A stretch of 63,279 nt of DNA from the NCBI RefSeq assembly GCF_900114385.1, contig NZ_FOSW01000021.1:1-63279 (forward strand), in the 5' to 3' direction. The DNA comes from Geodermatophilus ruber. Its GTDB lineage: Bacteria > Actinomycetota > Actinomycetes > Mycobacteriales > Geodermatophilaceae. Under the pieces are notes generated by a model. It was not told where the DNA came from. It made no database searches and saw only the letters and a list, made by a program, of their open reading frames with translations. Positions 52,453 through 61,271 of the stretch are shown here, in pieces (the stretch's first letter is position 1; every line of letters begins with the position of its first letter). The position numbers were made by a program, and so were the translations under genes.

Positions 52453-52656
52453 TCAGCGCGCCCCTCTGCGCGCGTCCCGACGGCCGGCGGGCACCAGCCA
52501 CTCGACCGTCCACGTCGCCCCCGGCGCGAGCGCGGCCCAGCGGTCCGCGGCCCCGGCCAGGGCGGCGGCGTGCATGCGGAACGCGACGCCGTCGTCCCGC
52601 TCGACGCGGGTCTCCACCGGACGCCGGTCGGTCATCCGCTCGAAGGTCAGCCGCAC
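52453..52656 (-). CDS. Small hypothetical protein
   Basis: A 67-residue basic protein (VETRVERDDGVAFRMHAAALAGAADRWAALAPGATWTVEWLVP). The composition and G/C third positions look coding, but there is no recognisable domain and no clear ribosome-binding site. It lies between the STAS and CorA genes. Confidence 0.5.
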   Translation of the reverse strand: MRLTFERMTDRRPVETRVERDDGVAFRMHAAALAGAADRWAALAPGATWTVEWLVPAGRRDARRGAR

Positions 52657-52705
52657 GGCCCCAGCATCGGGGCGCAGTCGAGCGAATTCCGGCGCCGGGG
52701 CGGGG

Positions 52706-53686
52706 TCACCACCAGCCCTGGCGCTTGGCCCAGATCAGCAGGGTGATCGACATGGCCACCATCACGATGAGCAGCTCGGTGAGCAGCGCGGGATCGGTGG
52801 CGGAGTTGACGATGACGTTCATCCCCAGCACCGAGGAGAGGGCGGTGACCGGCAGCGTGACGGCGGCGATGACCGCCAGCCGCTCGGCCGCGATCATCAT
52901 CTTCGTGTTGGCGCGGGTCTGGTAGAAGTCCATGACGCCCTGCAGGTAGTCCTCCTGGGTGCGGGCCATGGTGGCCAGCCGCTGGAACTGGTCCACGGTG
53001 TTCTCCAGCAGCCGCTGCCCCTCCGGCCCGAAGACGGCGAGGGCGTGCATCCGGCCGTAGACCTCGTGGCTCAGCGAGGCCATGGTGCGCACCGCCAGCA
53101 GCCCGTGCCGCACCCGGAACATGCCGTCGAGGAAGCGCTCCGGGTCCCCCAGCTGGCCGCCGGTCACCTGCTGTTCGTAGCGCCAGACCTCACGCGTCTG
53201 GGTGCTCAGGTGATCGCGCATGCGCCCGCTCAGCGCCGAGACGACGGCCGCGGACAGCTCGGGGCCCGACGCGGGCCGGAAGCGCCCTCCGTCGGTCCGC
53301 GCGGCGACCGCGTCGGTCTCGCGCCGGGCCACCGCGGGATCGACCGCCGGGTTGACCGGGCCGTGGACGGTGACCAGATACCGCGGCCCCACGAACTGGT
53401 CGAGCTCGACGTAGTGGATGTGCCCGCCCCGCCCCGCCTCGGGTGCGTGCAGCACGACGAAGACGTGGTCGCCGTAGAGGTGCACCTTGGGCACGGCGTT
53501 GCGCTGCAGGCAGTCCTGCACGGCCCGGGGGTGGAAGCCGAACACCTCGCCCAGCACCCTGGCCGCGTCCGGATCGGCCTCGGGGACGTCCACCCACAGG
53601 ACGCCGTCCCCACGGGTCACCAGGTCCGGGAGGTCGCCGGGCTTGTGCCGCTCGACGCCGTCGGGCGTCACGACGCGAACCTCCAT
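52706..53686 (-). CDS. corA: CorA-family divalent metal transporter
   Basis: A 326-residue CorA-type channel. A large cytosolic domain is followed by a long helix (LLENTVDQFQRLATMARTQEDYLQGVMDFYQTRANTKM) and two C-terminal transmembrane helices. The signature between them reads SSVLGMNV (YGMNF variant keeping GMN). It carries Mg2+ or another divalent ion. ATG 53686 follows AGGTGGG and is preferred over 53713. Confidence 0.88.
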   Translation of the reverse strand: MEVRVVTPDGVERHKPGDLPDLVTRGDGVLWVDVPEADPDAARVLGEVFGFHPRAVQDCLQRNAVPKVHLYGDHVFVVLHAPEAGRGGHIHYVELDQFVGPRYLVTVHGPVNPAVDPAVARRETDAVAARTDGGRFRPASGPELSAAVVSALSGRMRDHLSTQTREVWRYEQQVTGGQLGDPERFLDGMFRVRHGLLAVRTMASLSHEVYGRMHALAVFGPEGQRLLENTVDQFQRLATMARTQEDYLQGVMDFYQTRANTKMMIAAERLAVIAAVTLPVTALSSVLGMNVIVNSATDPALLTELLIVMVAMSITLLIWAKRQGWW

Positions 53687-53759
53687 GGCCCACCTGCCCT
53701 CGCAGATGGGCAACCTACTGCTCGAGGGATCCCGCCGGGGGCCGCGGCCCCGTGCGTCG

Positions 53760-53847
53760 CGGAGGGCGTGGGATTCGAACCCACGAAGAGGGGTTACCTC
53801 TTAGCGGTTTTCAAGACCGCCGCCATCGGCCACTAGGCGAGCCCTCC
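53760..53847 (-). tRNA. tRNA-Ser(UGA)
   Basis: The minus strand folds as a class II tRNA of 88 nt: acceptor arms GGAGGGC and GCCCTCC plus discriminator G, anticodon loop CTTGAAA with anticodon TGA at 53813-53811, a long variable arm, and T-arm GGGTTCGAATCCC. CCA is not encoded. Confidence 0.95.
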
Positions 53848-53924
53848 TGGCGGGTCGAGGCTATCCCGCGGCCCGCGCCTTGCCGCGCCTGCATCTGACG
53901 CCGGTCCCGGGCCTCCTGCTCCCG

Positions 53925-53996
53925 TTGAGCATGGGGGTGTCGCCGCGGGACACGCCGTGCCCCCGCGTGTCCGCGCGCAACAACCCCATGATCACG
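53925..53996. repeat. Dispersed palindromic repeat, copy C
   Basis: It begins TTGAGCATGGGGGTGTCG and ends GCAACAACCCCATGATCACG. The inner arms GGACACG (53948-53954) and CGTGTCC (53966-53972) pair. It lies downstream of the ABC importer operon (ending 54020), upstream of the tRNA on the minus strand. Confidence 0.7.
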
Positions 53997-54019
53997 GCCC
54001 GACGATGACGACGGGGCGC

Positions 54020-55054
54020 TCACCTGGCCGAGGCGACAGTCCCCTCCCGCTCGACCGGGCCGCCGACCACGCCGTGCAGGTGGCATGCGGCGACGTGACC
54101 GGGCGCCGCGCCGACCGGCTGCAGCGCCGGGTCGACGCCGGGGCAGGGCTCGAAGGCGTGCGGGCAGCGGGTCCGGAACCGGCAGCCGCTGGGCACGTCG
54201 GCCGGCGAGGGGACGTCGCCGCGCAGCACGATCCGCTGCCGGGAGCGCTCCAGCGCCGGGTGCGGGACCGGGACGGCGGACAGCAGCGCCTGCGTGTAGG
54301 GCATCTGCGGCTCCGCGCCGACCGCCGACGCCGGCCCGACCTCGACCACCCGCCCCAGGTACATGACCGCGATCCGGTCGGAGATGTGCCGGACGGCGGA
54401 CAGGTCGTGGGAGATGAACAGCAGGGTCAGCCCGAGCTTCCGCTGCAGCCGGCGCAGCAGGTTGAGCACCTGGGCCTGCACGCTGACGTCCAGGGAGGCG
54501 ATCGCCTCGTCGCAGACCAGGAAGTCCGGCTCACCGGCCAGGGCCCGGGCGATGCCCACCCGCTGCCGCTGGCCGCCGGAGAACTCGTGCGGGTAGCGCC
54601 CGGCCACCGCCGGGTCCAGCCCGACCAGCTCCAGCAGCTCGCCGACCCGCGCGGCCCGCTCCCGCCGCCCGGACCGCAGGCCGTGCACCTCCAGCGGCTC
54701 GGCCACGGTCTGGGCCACCGTCCGCCGCGGGTCCAGGGAGGCGAACGGGTCCTGGAACACCATCCCGGCTCGCCGGCGCAGGTCGCGCAGCGCCCGCCGG
54801 CCCAGCCCGGTCACATCGGTGCCGTCGAAGGTCACCCGCCCACCGGTGGGTTCCACCAGCCGCAGCAGCGCGTTGCCCAACGTCGACTTGCCGCAGCCGG
54901 ACTCCCCGACCAGCCCCAGCGTCTCCCCGCGGTGGATGTCGAGGTCCACGCCGTCGACGGCGCGCAGCACGCCCGCGGTCCGCCGCAGCGCCCCGCCGGA
55001 CCGGACCGGGAAGTGCACCTCCAGCCCGCGCGCGGAGACCAGCACGTCAGACAA
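54020..55054 (-). CDS. Peptide ABC transporter ATP-binding protein (DppF/OppF type)
   Basis: A 344-residue ATPase: Walker [12 protein letters not shown]-loop [10 protein letters not shown], signature LSGGQRQR, Walker [14 protein letters not shown], switch His in LLFISHDLS, and the C-terminal oligopeptide-transporter extension with [17 protein letters not shown] 55054 fits GGAGGAGG six bases upstream and overlaps the DppD stop; GTG 55045 is possible. It is last in a five-gene importer operon. Confidence 0.88.
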   Translation of the reverse strand: MSDVLVSARGLEVHFPVRSGGALRRTAGVLRAVDGVDLDIHRGETLGLVGESGCGKSTLGNALLRLVEPTGGRVTFDGTDVTGLGRRALRDLRRRAGMVFQDPFASLDPRRTVAQTVAEPLEVHGLRSGRRERAARVGELLELVGLDPAVAGRYPHEFSGGQRQRVGIARALAGEPDFLVCDEAIASLDVSVQAQVLNLLRRLQRKLGLTLLFISHDLSAVRHISDRIAVMYLGRVVEVGPASAVGAEPQMPYTQALLSAVPVPHPALERSRQRIVLRGDVPSPADVPSGCRFRTRCPHAFEPCPGVDPALQPVGAAPGHVAACHLHGVVGGPVEREGTVASAR

Positions 55055-56045
55055 GAGACACCTCCTCCGCACACCACGTCGCCGCCCGGTGCGGTAGGGA
55101 TCCGCCCGACGCCCCGACGACGGCCAGCGGGGGTTGCTCGGTCTCGCACCGCGGGTCGGCGCGCACCGGGCAGCGCGGCCAGAACACGCAGCCAGACGGC
55201 AGGGCGGTGGGCGCGGGCGGTACCCCTGGCACGGTGGCGAGCTCGTCCGCCGGAGCGGTCAGGTCCGGCAGCGCGCCGAGCAGCCCGCGGGTGTAGGGGT
55301 GCGCGGGGCGTTCCAGGACGTCGTCCACCGTGCCGTCCTCCACGCACCGCCCGCCGTACATGACCAGCACCCGGTCGGCGATGCCGGCGACGACGCCTAG
55401 ATCATGGGTGATCCAGACGACGCCGGTGCCGTGGTCGGCCTGCAGCTTCTCGACCAGGTCGATGATCTGCGCCTGCACGGTGACATCCAGCGCGGTGGTG
55501 GCCTCGTCGGCGATCAGCAGCGCCGGCGAGTTCGACAGCGCGATCGCGATCATCACCCGCTGCCGCATCCCCCCGGAGAGCTCGTGCGGGTAGCGGTCCA
55601 CCGCCCGCCCCGGGTCGGGCAGGCCCACCTCGCCGAGCAGCTCCACCGCCCGCCGGCGGGCCTCGGTCTTGGGCACCTCCCCGTGCGCCCGGATGCCCTC
55701 GACCAGCTGCCGGCCCACGGTGAGCATCGGGTTCAGCGAGGTCATCGGGTCCTGGAACACCATGCCGACCCCGGGACCGCGGACCTCCCGCAGCCGGTCG
55801 GCGGGCATCGCGAGCAGGTCCTCCCCGTGCAGCAGCGCCCGCCCGGACACCGTCGCCGTCCGGGCCGGCAGCAGGCCGAGCAGGGCCAGCACCGACACGC
55901 TCTTGCCGCTGCCGGACTCGCCCACCACCGCGACCGTCTCGCCCGGCCCGACGCTGTAGCTGAGCCCGTTGACCACGTGCGCCGTCCCGCGCGGGGTGCG
56001 CAGCTGCACGCGGAGGTCCTCCACCTCCAAGACCGGCGCGGTCAC
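55047..56045 (-). CDS. Peptide ABC transporter ATP-binding protein (DppD/OppD type)
   Basis: A 332-residue ATPase with Walker [49 protein letters not shown] and the cysteine-containing C-terminal block [17 protein letters not shown] typical of the family. GTG 56045 overlaps the permease stop (GTGA). It pairs with the DppF-type ATPase to power the importer. Confidence 0.9.
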   Translation of the reverse strand: MTAPVLEVEDLRVQLRTPRGTAHVVNGLSYSVGPGETVAVVGESGSGKSVSVLALLGLLPARTATVSGRALLHGEDLLAMPADRLREVRGPGVGMVFQDPMTSLNPMLTVGRQLVEGIRAHGEVPKTEARRRAVELLGEVGLPDPGRAVDRYPHELSGGMRQRVMIAIALSNSPALLIADEATTALDVTVQAQIIDLVEKLQADHGTGVVWITHDLGVVAGIADRVLVMYGGRCVEDGTVDDVLERPAHPYTRGLLGALPDLTAPADELATVPGVPPAPTALPSGCVFWPRCPVRADPRCETEQPPLAVVGASGGSLPHRAATWCAEEVSLV

Positions 56046-56962
56046 CGGCCGCCCCCGGCCATCAGGGTGCGCTGGCGCGGGTCGAGGACGTCCCGCAGCC
56101 CGTCGCCGAGCAGGTTGAAGCAGAGCACGGTCACGAAGATCGCCATCCCCGGGAAGAAGGCCAGCCACCAGGCCAGGTCGATGAAGCCGCGCCCCTCGGC
56201 CAGCATCAGCCCCCAGGAGGGATCGGGCGGCTGGGTGCCCAGGCCGAGGAAGGACAGCGCCGCCTCGGCCAGAACGGCGAAGGCGAGGCTGATCGAGGTC
56301 TGCACGATGATCGGCGGTGCGGCGTTGGGCAGCACGTGCCGGGTGAGCAGCCGCCAGTCCGAGGCCCCGACCGAGCGGGAGGCCCGCACGTAGACCTCCT
56401 CCCGGACGCCGAGCACGCTGGCGCGGGTCACCCGGGCGAAGATCGGCACGTAGACGATGCCGATGGCCAGCGCGGTGTTGCCCGGCCCCGGGCCCCGGAC
56501 GGCGAGCACGGCGATGGCCAGCAGCACCGCCGGGAAGGCGAAGAGCACGTCCATGACCCGCATGAGGACGTCGTCCACCCACCGGCCGTAGAAACCCGCG
56601 AGCAGGCCGATGACGCTGCCGACCACCAGCGCGATGCCCACCGCGAGGAAGCCCACCCGCAGCGACACGGCGGCGCCCAGGACGACCCGGCTGAGAATGT
56701 CCCGGCCGAGGTCGTCGGTGCCGAACGGGTGCGCCCAGCTGGGCGGCCGCAGCCGGTCCTCGACCGCGATCTCGTTGGGGCCGCTCGGGGCGAGGGCCTC
56801 GTCGAAGACCGCGACCAGCACGATCGCGAGCAGCACCAGCCCGGCGACCGCCGCGGTGGGGTTGCGGACCAGCAGCCCGAGGGTCTCCCGCCAGCGCGGC
56901 CGGGCCGGCCGCAGCGACGCGGGCGCCCCCGCCTCGGGGGCCTTCTGAGCGGGGACGGTCAT
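56042..56962 (-). CDS. Peptide ABC transporter permease (DppC type)
   Basis: A 306-residue permease with one N-terminal helix, HPFGTDDLGRDILSRVVLGA, several membrane segments and the EAA loop (RASRSVGASDWRLLTRHVLPN) that contacts the ATPases. ATG 56962 overlaps the DppB stop. Membrane half of the importer. Confidence 0.9.
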   Translation of the reverse strand: MTVPAQKAPEAGAPASLRPARPRWRETLGLLVRNPTAAVAGLVLLAIVLVAVFDEALAPSGPNEIAVEDRLRPPSWAHPFGTDDLGRDILSRVVLGAAVSLRVGFLAVGIALVVGSVIGLLAGFYGRWVDDVLMRVMDVLFAFPAVLLAIAVLAVRGPGPGNTALAIGIVYVPIFARVTRASVLGVREEVYVRASRSVGASDWRLLTRHVLPNAAPPIIVQTSISLAFAVLAEAALSFLGLGTQPPDPSWGLMLAEGRGFIDLAWWLAFFPGMAIFVTVLCFNLLGDGLRDVLDPRQRTLMAGGGR

Positions 56963-57900
56963 CGGCGGATCCGCGGGTCGATGGCGGTGTAGAGCAGGTC
57001 CACCACCAGGTTGATCACGAGGAAGACGAGGGCGAAGAGCAGGATCGCCCCCTGCAGCACGGGGTAGTCGCGGGCCTGGACCGCCTGCAGCGCCAGCTGC
57101 CCCAGCCCCGGCCAGGAGAAGACGATCTCCACGACGACCACGCCGGAGAGCAGGTAGGCCAATTGCACGCCGGTCACCGTGACCAGGGGGAGCAGCGCGT
57201 TGCGCAGCACGTGCCAGGTGAGCACCTGCCGCCCGGGCAGCCCCTTGGCCTGCGCCGTCCGGACGTGGTCGGAGCCCAGCGCCTCCAGCACGCTGGAGCG
57301 CACGAACCGGGTGATGACCGATCCGGACACCACCCCGGTCACCACGGCGGGCAGGACCAGGCGGGCCAGCCAGGCCCCCGGGTCCTCGGTCAGCGGCACG
57401 TACCCACCCGAGGGCAGCCAGCCCAGCGTGCCGGCGAAGACCAGGATCAGCACGATGGCCATCCAGAAGTCCGGCACGGAGATGCCGAACTGGCTGAGCA
57501 CGGTGGCCACCCGGTCGACCGCCGACCGCGGCCGAAGCGCCGAGAGCGTGCCCAGCGGGACGGCGATGAGCAGCGCGACCAGGATCGCGGCGAAGGCCAG
57601 GGTGATCGTCGCGGGCAGCCGCTCGGCGATCTGCGAGGTCACCGTCTCCCCGCTGCGGAAGCTCACCCCGAGGTCGCCGGTCACCGCGCGGCCGAACCAG
57701 CCGAGGAACTGCTGGACCAGCGGCTGGTCCAGCCCGGCGCGGGCCTGCAGCGCGTCGTAGGTGTCCTGGTCGAACCGGGTGCCCAGCGCCAGGCGCACCG
57801 GGTCGCCGGGGACCAGGTGCACCAGCGAGAACACGATCACGCTCACCCCGGCCAGCACCACCAGCGACTGGCCGGTGCGCCGGAGCAGGTACCCGGTCAG
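56959..57900 (-). CDS. Peptide ABC transporter permease (DppB type), probable CTG start
   Basis: A 313-residue permease: LLRRTGQSLVVLAGVSVIVFSLVHLVPGDPVRLALG at the N-terminus, then five further helices and the EAA loop (RTAQAKGLPGRQVLTWHVLRN). No ATG, GTG or TTG starts the protein where family members start. CTG 57900 does, overlaps the preceding stop as CTGA and has GGTGGAG just upstream, so a CTG start with coupled translation is inferred. Confidence 0.85.
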   Translation of the reverse strand: MTGYLLRRTGQSLVVLAGVSVIVFSLVHLVPGDPVRLALGTRFDQDTYDALQARAGLDQPLVQQFLGWFGRAVTGDLGVSFRSGETVTSQIAERLPATITLAFAAILVALLIAVPLGTLSALRPRSAVDRVATVLSQFGISVPDFWMAIVLILVFAGTLGWLPSGGYVPLTEDPGAWLARLVLPAVVTGVVSGSVITRFVRSSVLEALGSDHVRTAQAKGLPGRQVLTWHVLRNALLPLVTVTGVQLAYLLSGVVVVEIVFSWPGLGQLALQAVQARDYPVLQGAILLFALVFLVINLVVDLLYTAIDPRIRR

Positions 57901-59417
57901 GGCAGCTCCACCGTCTCGAAGTTGATCGCCTTGTCCGCCCGGATCTGGTAGCCGGACAGCCCCGGCGCCCAGGCCTGCACCACGTCGGGGTTGTAGAGGT
58001 ACAGGTAGGAGACGTCGTCGACGATCAGCTGCGCGGCCTGGTCGTAGATCTGCTTGCGGGCCTCCTGGTCGGTCTCGGTCGCCCCGGCCTGCAGCAGCCG
58101 GTCGACCTCCGGGTTGCTGTAACCCTGGTAGTTGTTCGGCCCGTCGGTCTGGTGCTGCTCCTGGTAGTAGGCGGCCGGGTCGAGGTTGCCCAGCCAGCCG
58201 AGGAGGAAGGCGTCGAAGTCGCCCTGGCCCTGCCGGTCCAGCCAGCTGGCGAAGTCCAGCGTCTCGATCTCGACCTGGACACCGATCTGCTCGAGCTGAC
58301 CGGCGATCACCTGTGCGGCGGTGACCGTCTCCGGGAACTCGTCGGTGACCATCAGGCCCATCGTCAGCGGCGTCTGGACGCCGGCCTGCGCGAGCAGCTG
58401 CCGGGCCTGCTCGAGGTCGGGCTGGAAGGGCGCGTAGTCGGAGTGGAAGAAGCTGTCCTCGGGGATCGCCGTCTGGTTGGGCTGGGCGGCCCCGAACCAC
58501 GCCGCCTCGGCCACCGCGGCGCGATCGACGGCGAGGGAGATCGCGCGCCGCACGTCCCGGTTGTCGAACGGCGGGCGGGCGTAGTTCATCGACAGGTACC
58601 AGTAGTCGACGCTCGGCGTGGTCTGCAGCTCGACGGTGTCGCCGCCGGTCAGCGACTCGATCTGCTGCGGCGGGATGTTGTCGGTCCACTGCACCTCGCC
58701 GTTCTGCAGCGCGGTGAGCGCGGCCGCCGGCTCGGTGATGTAACGGAACTCGACCCCGTCCACGCCCGGAGCACCGCCCCAGTAATCCTCGTAGGCGGTG
58801 AGCACCGTGCTGCTGGCGTCGGAGCTCTCCAGCGTGAACGGGCCGGTGCCGACCGCCTCGGTGGTGAGGTCGAGCTCCTCGGCCGCCCCCTCGGGGAGGA
58901 TCGCCATCCCCTTGAACGAGCCGATCCGCTCCAGCAGGTTCGGCGTCGGCTGGGTCAGCGTGAGGACCACGGTCTGCGGGTCGGGCGCGGTGACGTCGGC
59001 GACCGTGGCGAACCGGAAGGAGTTGGCGAGCTCCTCGTCGATGATCCGGTCGTAGGAGTAGACGACGTCGGCGGAGTCGAACTCGCTGCCGTCGTGGAAG
59101 GTGACGTCCTCCCGCAGGGTGAACGTCCAGGTCAGGCCGTCCTCGCTGGTCTCCCAGCCCGTCGCCAGGCTCGGCTCCATCGTGAGGTCCTCGGGGTTGG
59201 GGACGACGAGGGTGTCGTAGACGTTCTCGAGCACCTGGAAGCTCGGGTAGGCCGTGGTCACGTGCGGGTCGAACTGGTCGGGCTGGGCCGCGACCGCCGC
59301 GACGAGCACGTCCCCGCCACCTCCCCCGCCGCCGGTGTCGATGCTCTCCCCGCCGCCGCAGGCGGCCAGGATCAGCGGGCCGGTGGCGATCAGGGGCAGG
59401 GAACGGATACGGCGCAC
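57897..59417 (-). CDS. Peptide/nickel-type ABC substrate-binding lipoprotein
   Basis: A 506-residue family 5 solute-binding protein: signal with lipobox ILAAC, a Gly-rich linker (seven glycines after IDTGG), then DQFDPHVTTAYPSFQVLENVYDTLV, WTFTLREDVTFHDG, DRAAVAEAAWFG and GWLGNLDPAAYY. It captures short peptides or similar solutes outside the cell. GTG 59417 follows GGAGG; the frame extends to 59508 without reason. First gene of the importer operon. Confidence 0.9.
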   Translation of the reverse strand: MRRIRSLPLIATGPLILAACGGGESIDTGGGGGGGDVLVAAVAAQPDQFDPHVTTAYPSFQVLENVYDTLVVPNPEDLTMEPSLATGWETSEDGLTWTFTLREDVTFHDGSEFDSADVVYSYDRIIDEELANSFRFATVADVTAPDPQTVVLTLTQPTPNLLERIGSFKGMAILPEGAAEELDLTTEAVGTGPFTLESSDASSTVLTAYEDYWGGAPGVDGVEFRYITEPAAALTALQNGEVQWTDNIPPQQIESLTGGDTVELQTTPSVDYWYLSMNYARPPFDNRDVRRAISLAVDRAAVAEAAWFGAAQPNQTAIPEDSFFHSDYAPFQPDLEQARQLLAQAGVQTPLTMGLMVTDEFPETVTAAQVIAGQLEQIGVQVEIETLDFASWLDRQGQGDFDAFLLGWLGNLDPAAYYQEQHQTDGPNNYQGYSNPEVDRLLQAGATETDQEARKQIYDQAAQLIVDDVSYLYLYNPDVVQAWAPGLSGYQIRADKAINFETVELP

Positions 59418-59523
59418 GAGGGCCTCCGGACGGGCTCGACGGTGGGTCCTTGCCGCCCGACCCTGCTCCCATCCCGCCAACTTCGCAGGTCGGGGCGGGG
59501 ATCGTCACCTCCCCGTGACAGAA

Positions 59524-59558
59524 GCGGCCGCCGTCCCCGGGGTGGGGACGGCGGCCGC
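59524..59558. terminator. 15-bp perfect GC hairpin
   Basis: GCGGCCGCCGTCCCC (59524-59538) pairs perfectly with GGGGACGGCGGCCGC (59544-59558) around the five-base loop GGGGT. It lies 94 bases beyond the stop of the leftward aldehyde dehydrogenase gene and upstream of the importer operon, so it probably separates the two transcripts. Confidence 0.65.
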
Positions 59559-59569
59559 CGGAGTGCTGC

Positions 59570-59640
59570 CGATCATGGAGTTGTCACCGCGGGACACGCC
59601 GGCGCCGGCGTGTCGGCGAGCAACAACTCCATGATCACCG
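59570..59640. repeat. Dispersed palindromic repeat, copy D
   Basis: The outer arms are GATCATGGAGTTGTCA (59571) and CAACAACTCCATGATCA. The inner arms GACACGCCGGC (59593-59603) and GCCGGCGTGTC (59604-59614) form a perfect palindrome. It is the most regular of the four copies and starts 12 bases after the terminator hairpin. Confidence 0.75.
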
Positions 59641-59651
59641 GGGGACGCGCG

Positions 59652-61136
59652 TCAGAACGCGACGTAGACCGACTTGGTCTGCAGGTACTCGTCGAGCGCC
59701 TCGGGGCCGTTCTCGCGGCCGTAGCCGGATGCCTTGTAGCCGCCGAAGGGCAGGCTCACGTCCAGGACCCCGTAGGTGTTGACCCAGATCATGCCGGCCT
59801 CGAGCTGCGCGGCCACCCGGTGGGCACGGCCGAGGTCCGTGGTGTGCAGCCCGGCGGCCAGCCCGTAGGGCGTGCCGTTGGCCAGTGCGATCGCCTCTTC
59901 CTCGGTGTCGAAGACCTGAACGGTGAGGACCGGCCCGAAGATCTCCTCCTGAACCAGGCGGGAGTCGGGGGCGACGTCGGTGACCACGGTCGGGGCGATG
60001 AAGAAGCCACCGTTCAGGTCGATCCGCTGCCCGCCGGCGACGACCTTGCCGTTCGGGCCGCCGTCGGCCAGCGCCACGTACCGCTCGACGTTCTCCAGGT
60101 GCCGCTGCCCGGCCATCGGGCCGACGACGGTGCCCTCGGCCAGCGGGTCGCCCACCGGCACGTGGGTGGCGCCGCCGATGACGCCGGCCAGCACCTGGTC
60201 GTACACCGACCGCTGCACCAGCAGGCGGGTACCGCCCATGCAGAACTGGCCGGTGTTGAAGACGAAGCCGGAGACCGCGGCCTGGATCGCCTCGTCGAGG
60301 TTCGCGTCCTCGAAGACGATGTTGGCCGACTTGCCGCCGAGCTCCATGGTCACCGGGGTGACGTTGGCCGCCGCGGCCGCGGCGATGGCGGCGCCGACCT
60401 TCGTCGAGCCGGTGAACGCGATCCGGTCCACGTCGGGGTGGCGGACCAGCCGGTCGCCGGCGACCGCGCCGTGCCCGGTCACCACGTTGAGCACGCCCGC
60501 CGGCAGCCCGGCCTCGGCCAGCAGCTCGGCGATCCGCAGCGCGGTCAGCGGGGTGTCCTCCGCCGGCTTGTGGACGACGGTGTTGCCGGCCGCCAGCGCG
60601 GGGGCGATCTTGGACGTCGACAGGATCATCGGGAAGTTGAACGGCGTGATCGCGCCGACCACGCCCAGCGGCTCCCGGCGGGTGTAGGCCAGGCCCGGCC
60701 CGCGGATCCCGCGGGTGGCGCCCTCGATGGCGCCGGCCAGCCCGCCGAAGTAGGAGAAGTGCTCGGCGGTCGTCCCGGCGTCGATCATCCGGGCGAAGGC
60801 GAGCGGCTTGCCGGTGTCCAGGCTCTCCAGCCGGGCCAGCTCCTCGGCGTTCTCCTGGATCAGCTGCGCTGCCCTGGTCAGGACCGCGCCGCGCTCGCGG
60901 GGGCTCATCGTGGCCCACGGCCCGCTCTCGAAGGCGCGGCGCGCGGCCGCGACGGCCAGGTCGACGTCCTCGACGGTGCCCTCGGGGACGGTCGTCACCA
61001 CCCGTCCGGTCGCGGGGTCGACCACGTCGCGCCGCTCGCTGCCGGTGCTGTCCCGCCACGCGCCCTCGATCCAGAGCTTGCCCGGGGGCAGGGCCACCTG
61101 GCCGGAGGTCTCGGCGACTGCGTCTGTCGTGCTCAT
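59652..61136 (-). CDS. NAD(P)-dependent aldehyde dehydrogenase
   Basis: A 494-residue ALDH: N167 in ITPFNFP, FTGSTKVG, general base E265 in MELGGKS, nucleophile C299 in GQFCMGG, and EEIFGPVLTV and LPFGGYKASGYGREN near the end. All catalytic residues are present. The substrate is not evident. ATG 61136 follows AGGAAG and is preferred over ATG 61148. It stands alone, separated from both neighbours by more than 100 bases. Confidence 0.92.
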   Translation of the reverse strand: MSTTDAVAETSGQVALPPGKLWIEGAWRDSTGSERRDVVDPATGRVVTTVPEGTVEDVDLAVAAARRAFESGPWATMSPRERGAVLTRAAQLIQENAEELARLESLDTGKPLAFARMIDAGTTAEHFSYFGGLAGAIEGATRGIRGPGLAYTRREPLGVVGAITPFNFPMILSTSKIAPALAAGNTVVHKPAEDTPLTALRIAELLAEAGLPAGVLNVVTGHGAVAGDRLVRHPDVDRIAFTGSTKVGAAIAAAAAANVTPVTMELGGKSANIVFEDANLDEAIQAAVSGFVFNTGQFCMGGTRLLVQRSVYDQVLAGVIGGATHVPVGDPLAEGTVVGPMAGQRHLENVERYVALADGGPNGKVVAGGQRIDLNGGFFIAPTVVTDVAPDSRLVQEEIFGPVLTVQVFDTEEEAIALANGTPYGLAAGLHTTDLGRAHRVAAQLEAGMIWVNTYGVLDVSLPFGGYKASGYGRENGPEALDEYLQTKSVYVAF

Positions 61137-61271
61137 GTGCTTCCTCATTCCCGGGGCGCCCGCTCCGGACCGCCCTCACGGCTGACCGTAGGCGCGCGAT
61201 TGATCACCGAAGGCTCATTGAACGCGCAACCACCCCCGGGGAGCGGGTGACGTCGGCCACACCTCCCGCGG

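Noticed and set aside
55390..55420. GATCATGGGTGATCC as another copy of the palindromic repeat
   Set aside because: It lies inside the DppD coding sequence (THDLG motif) and lacks the second arm.
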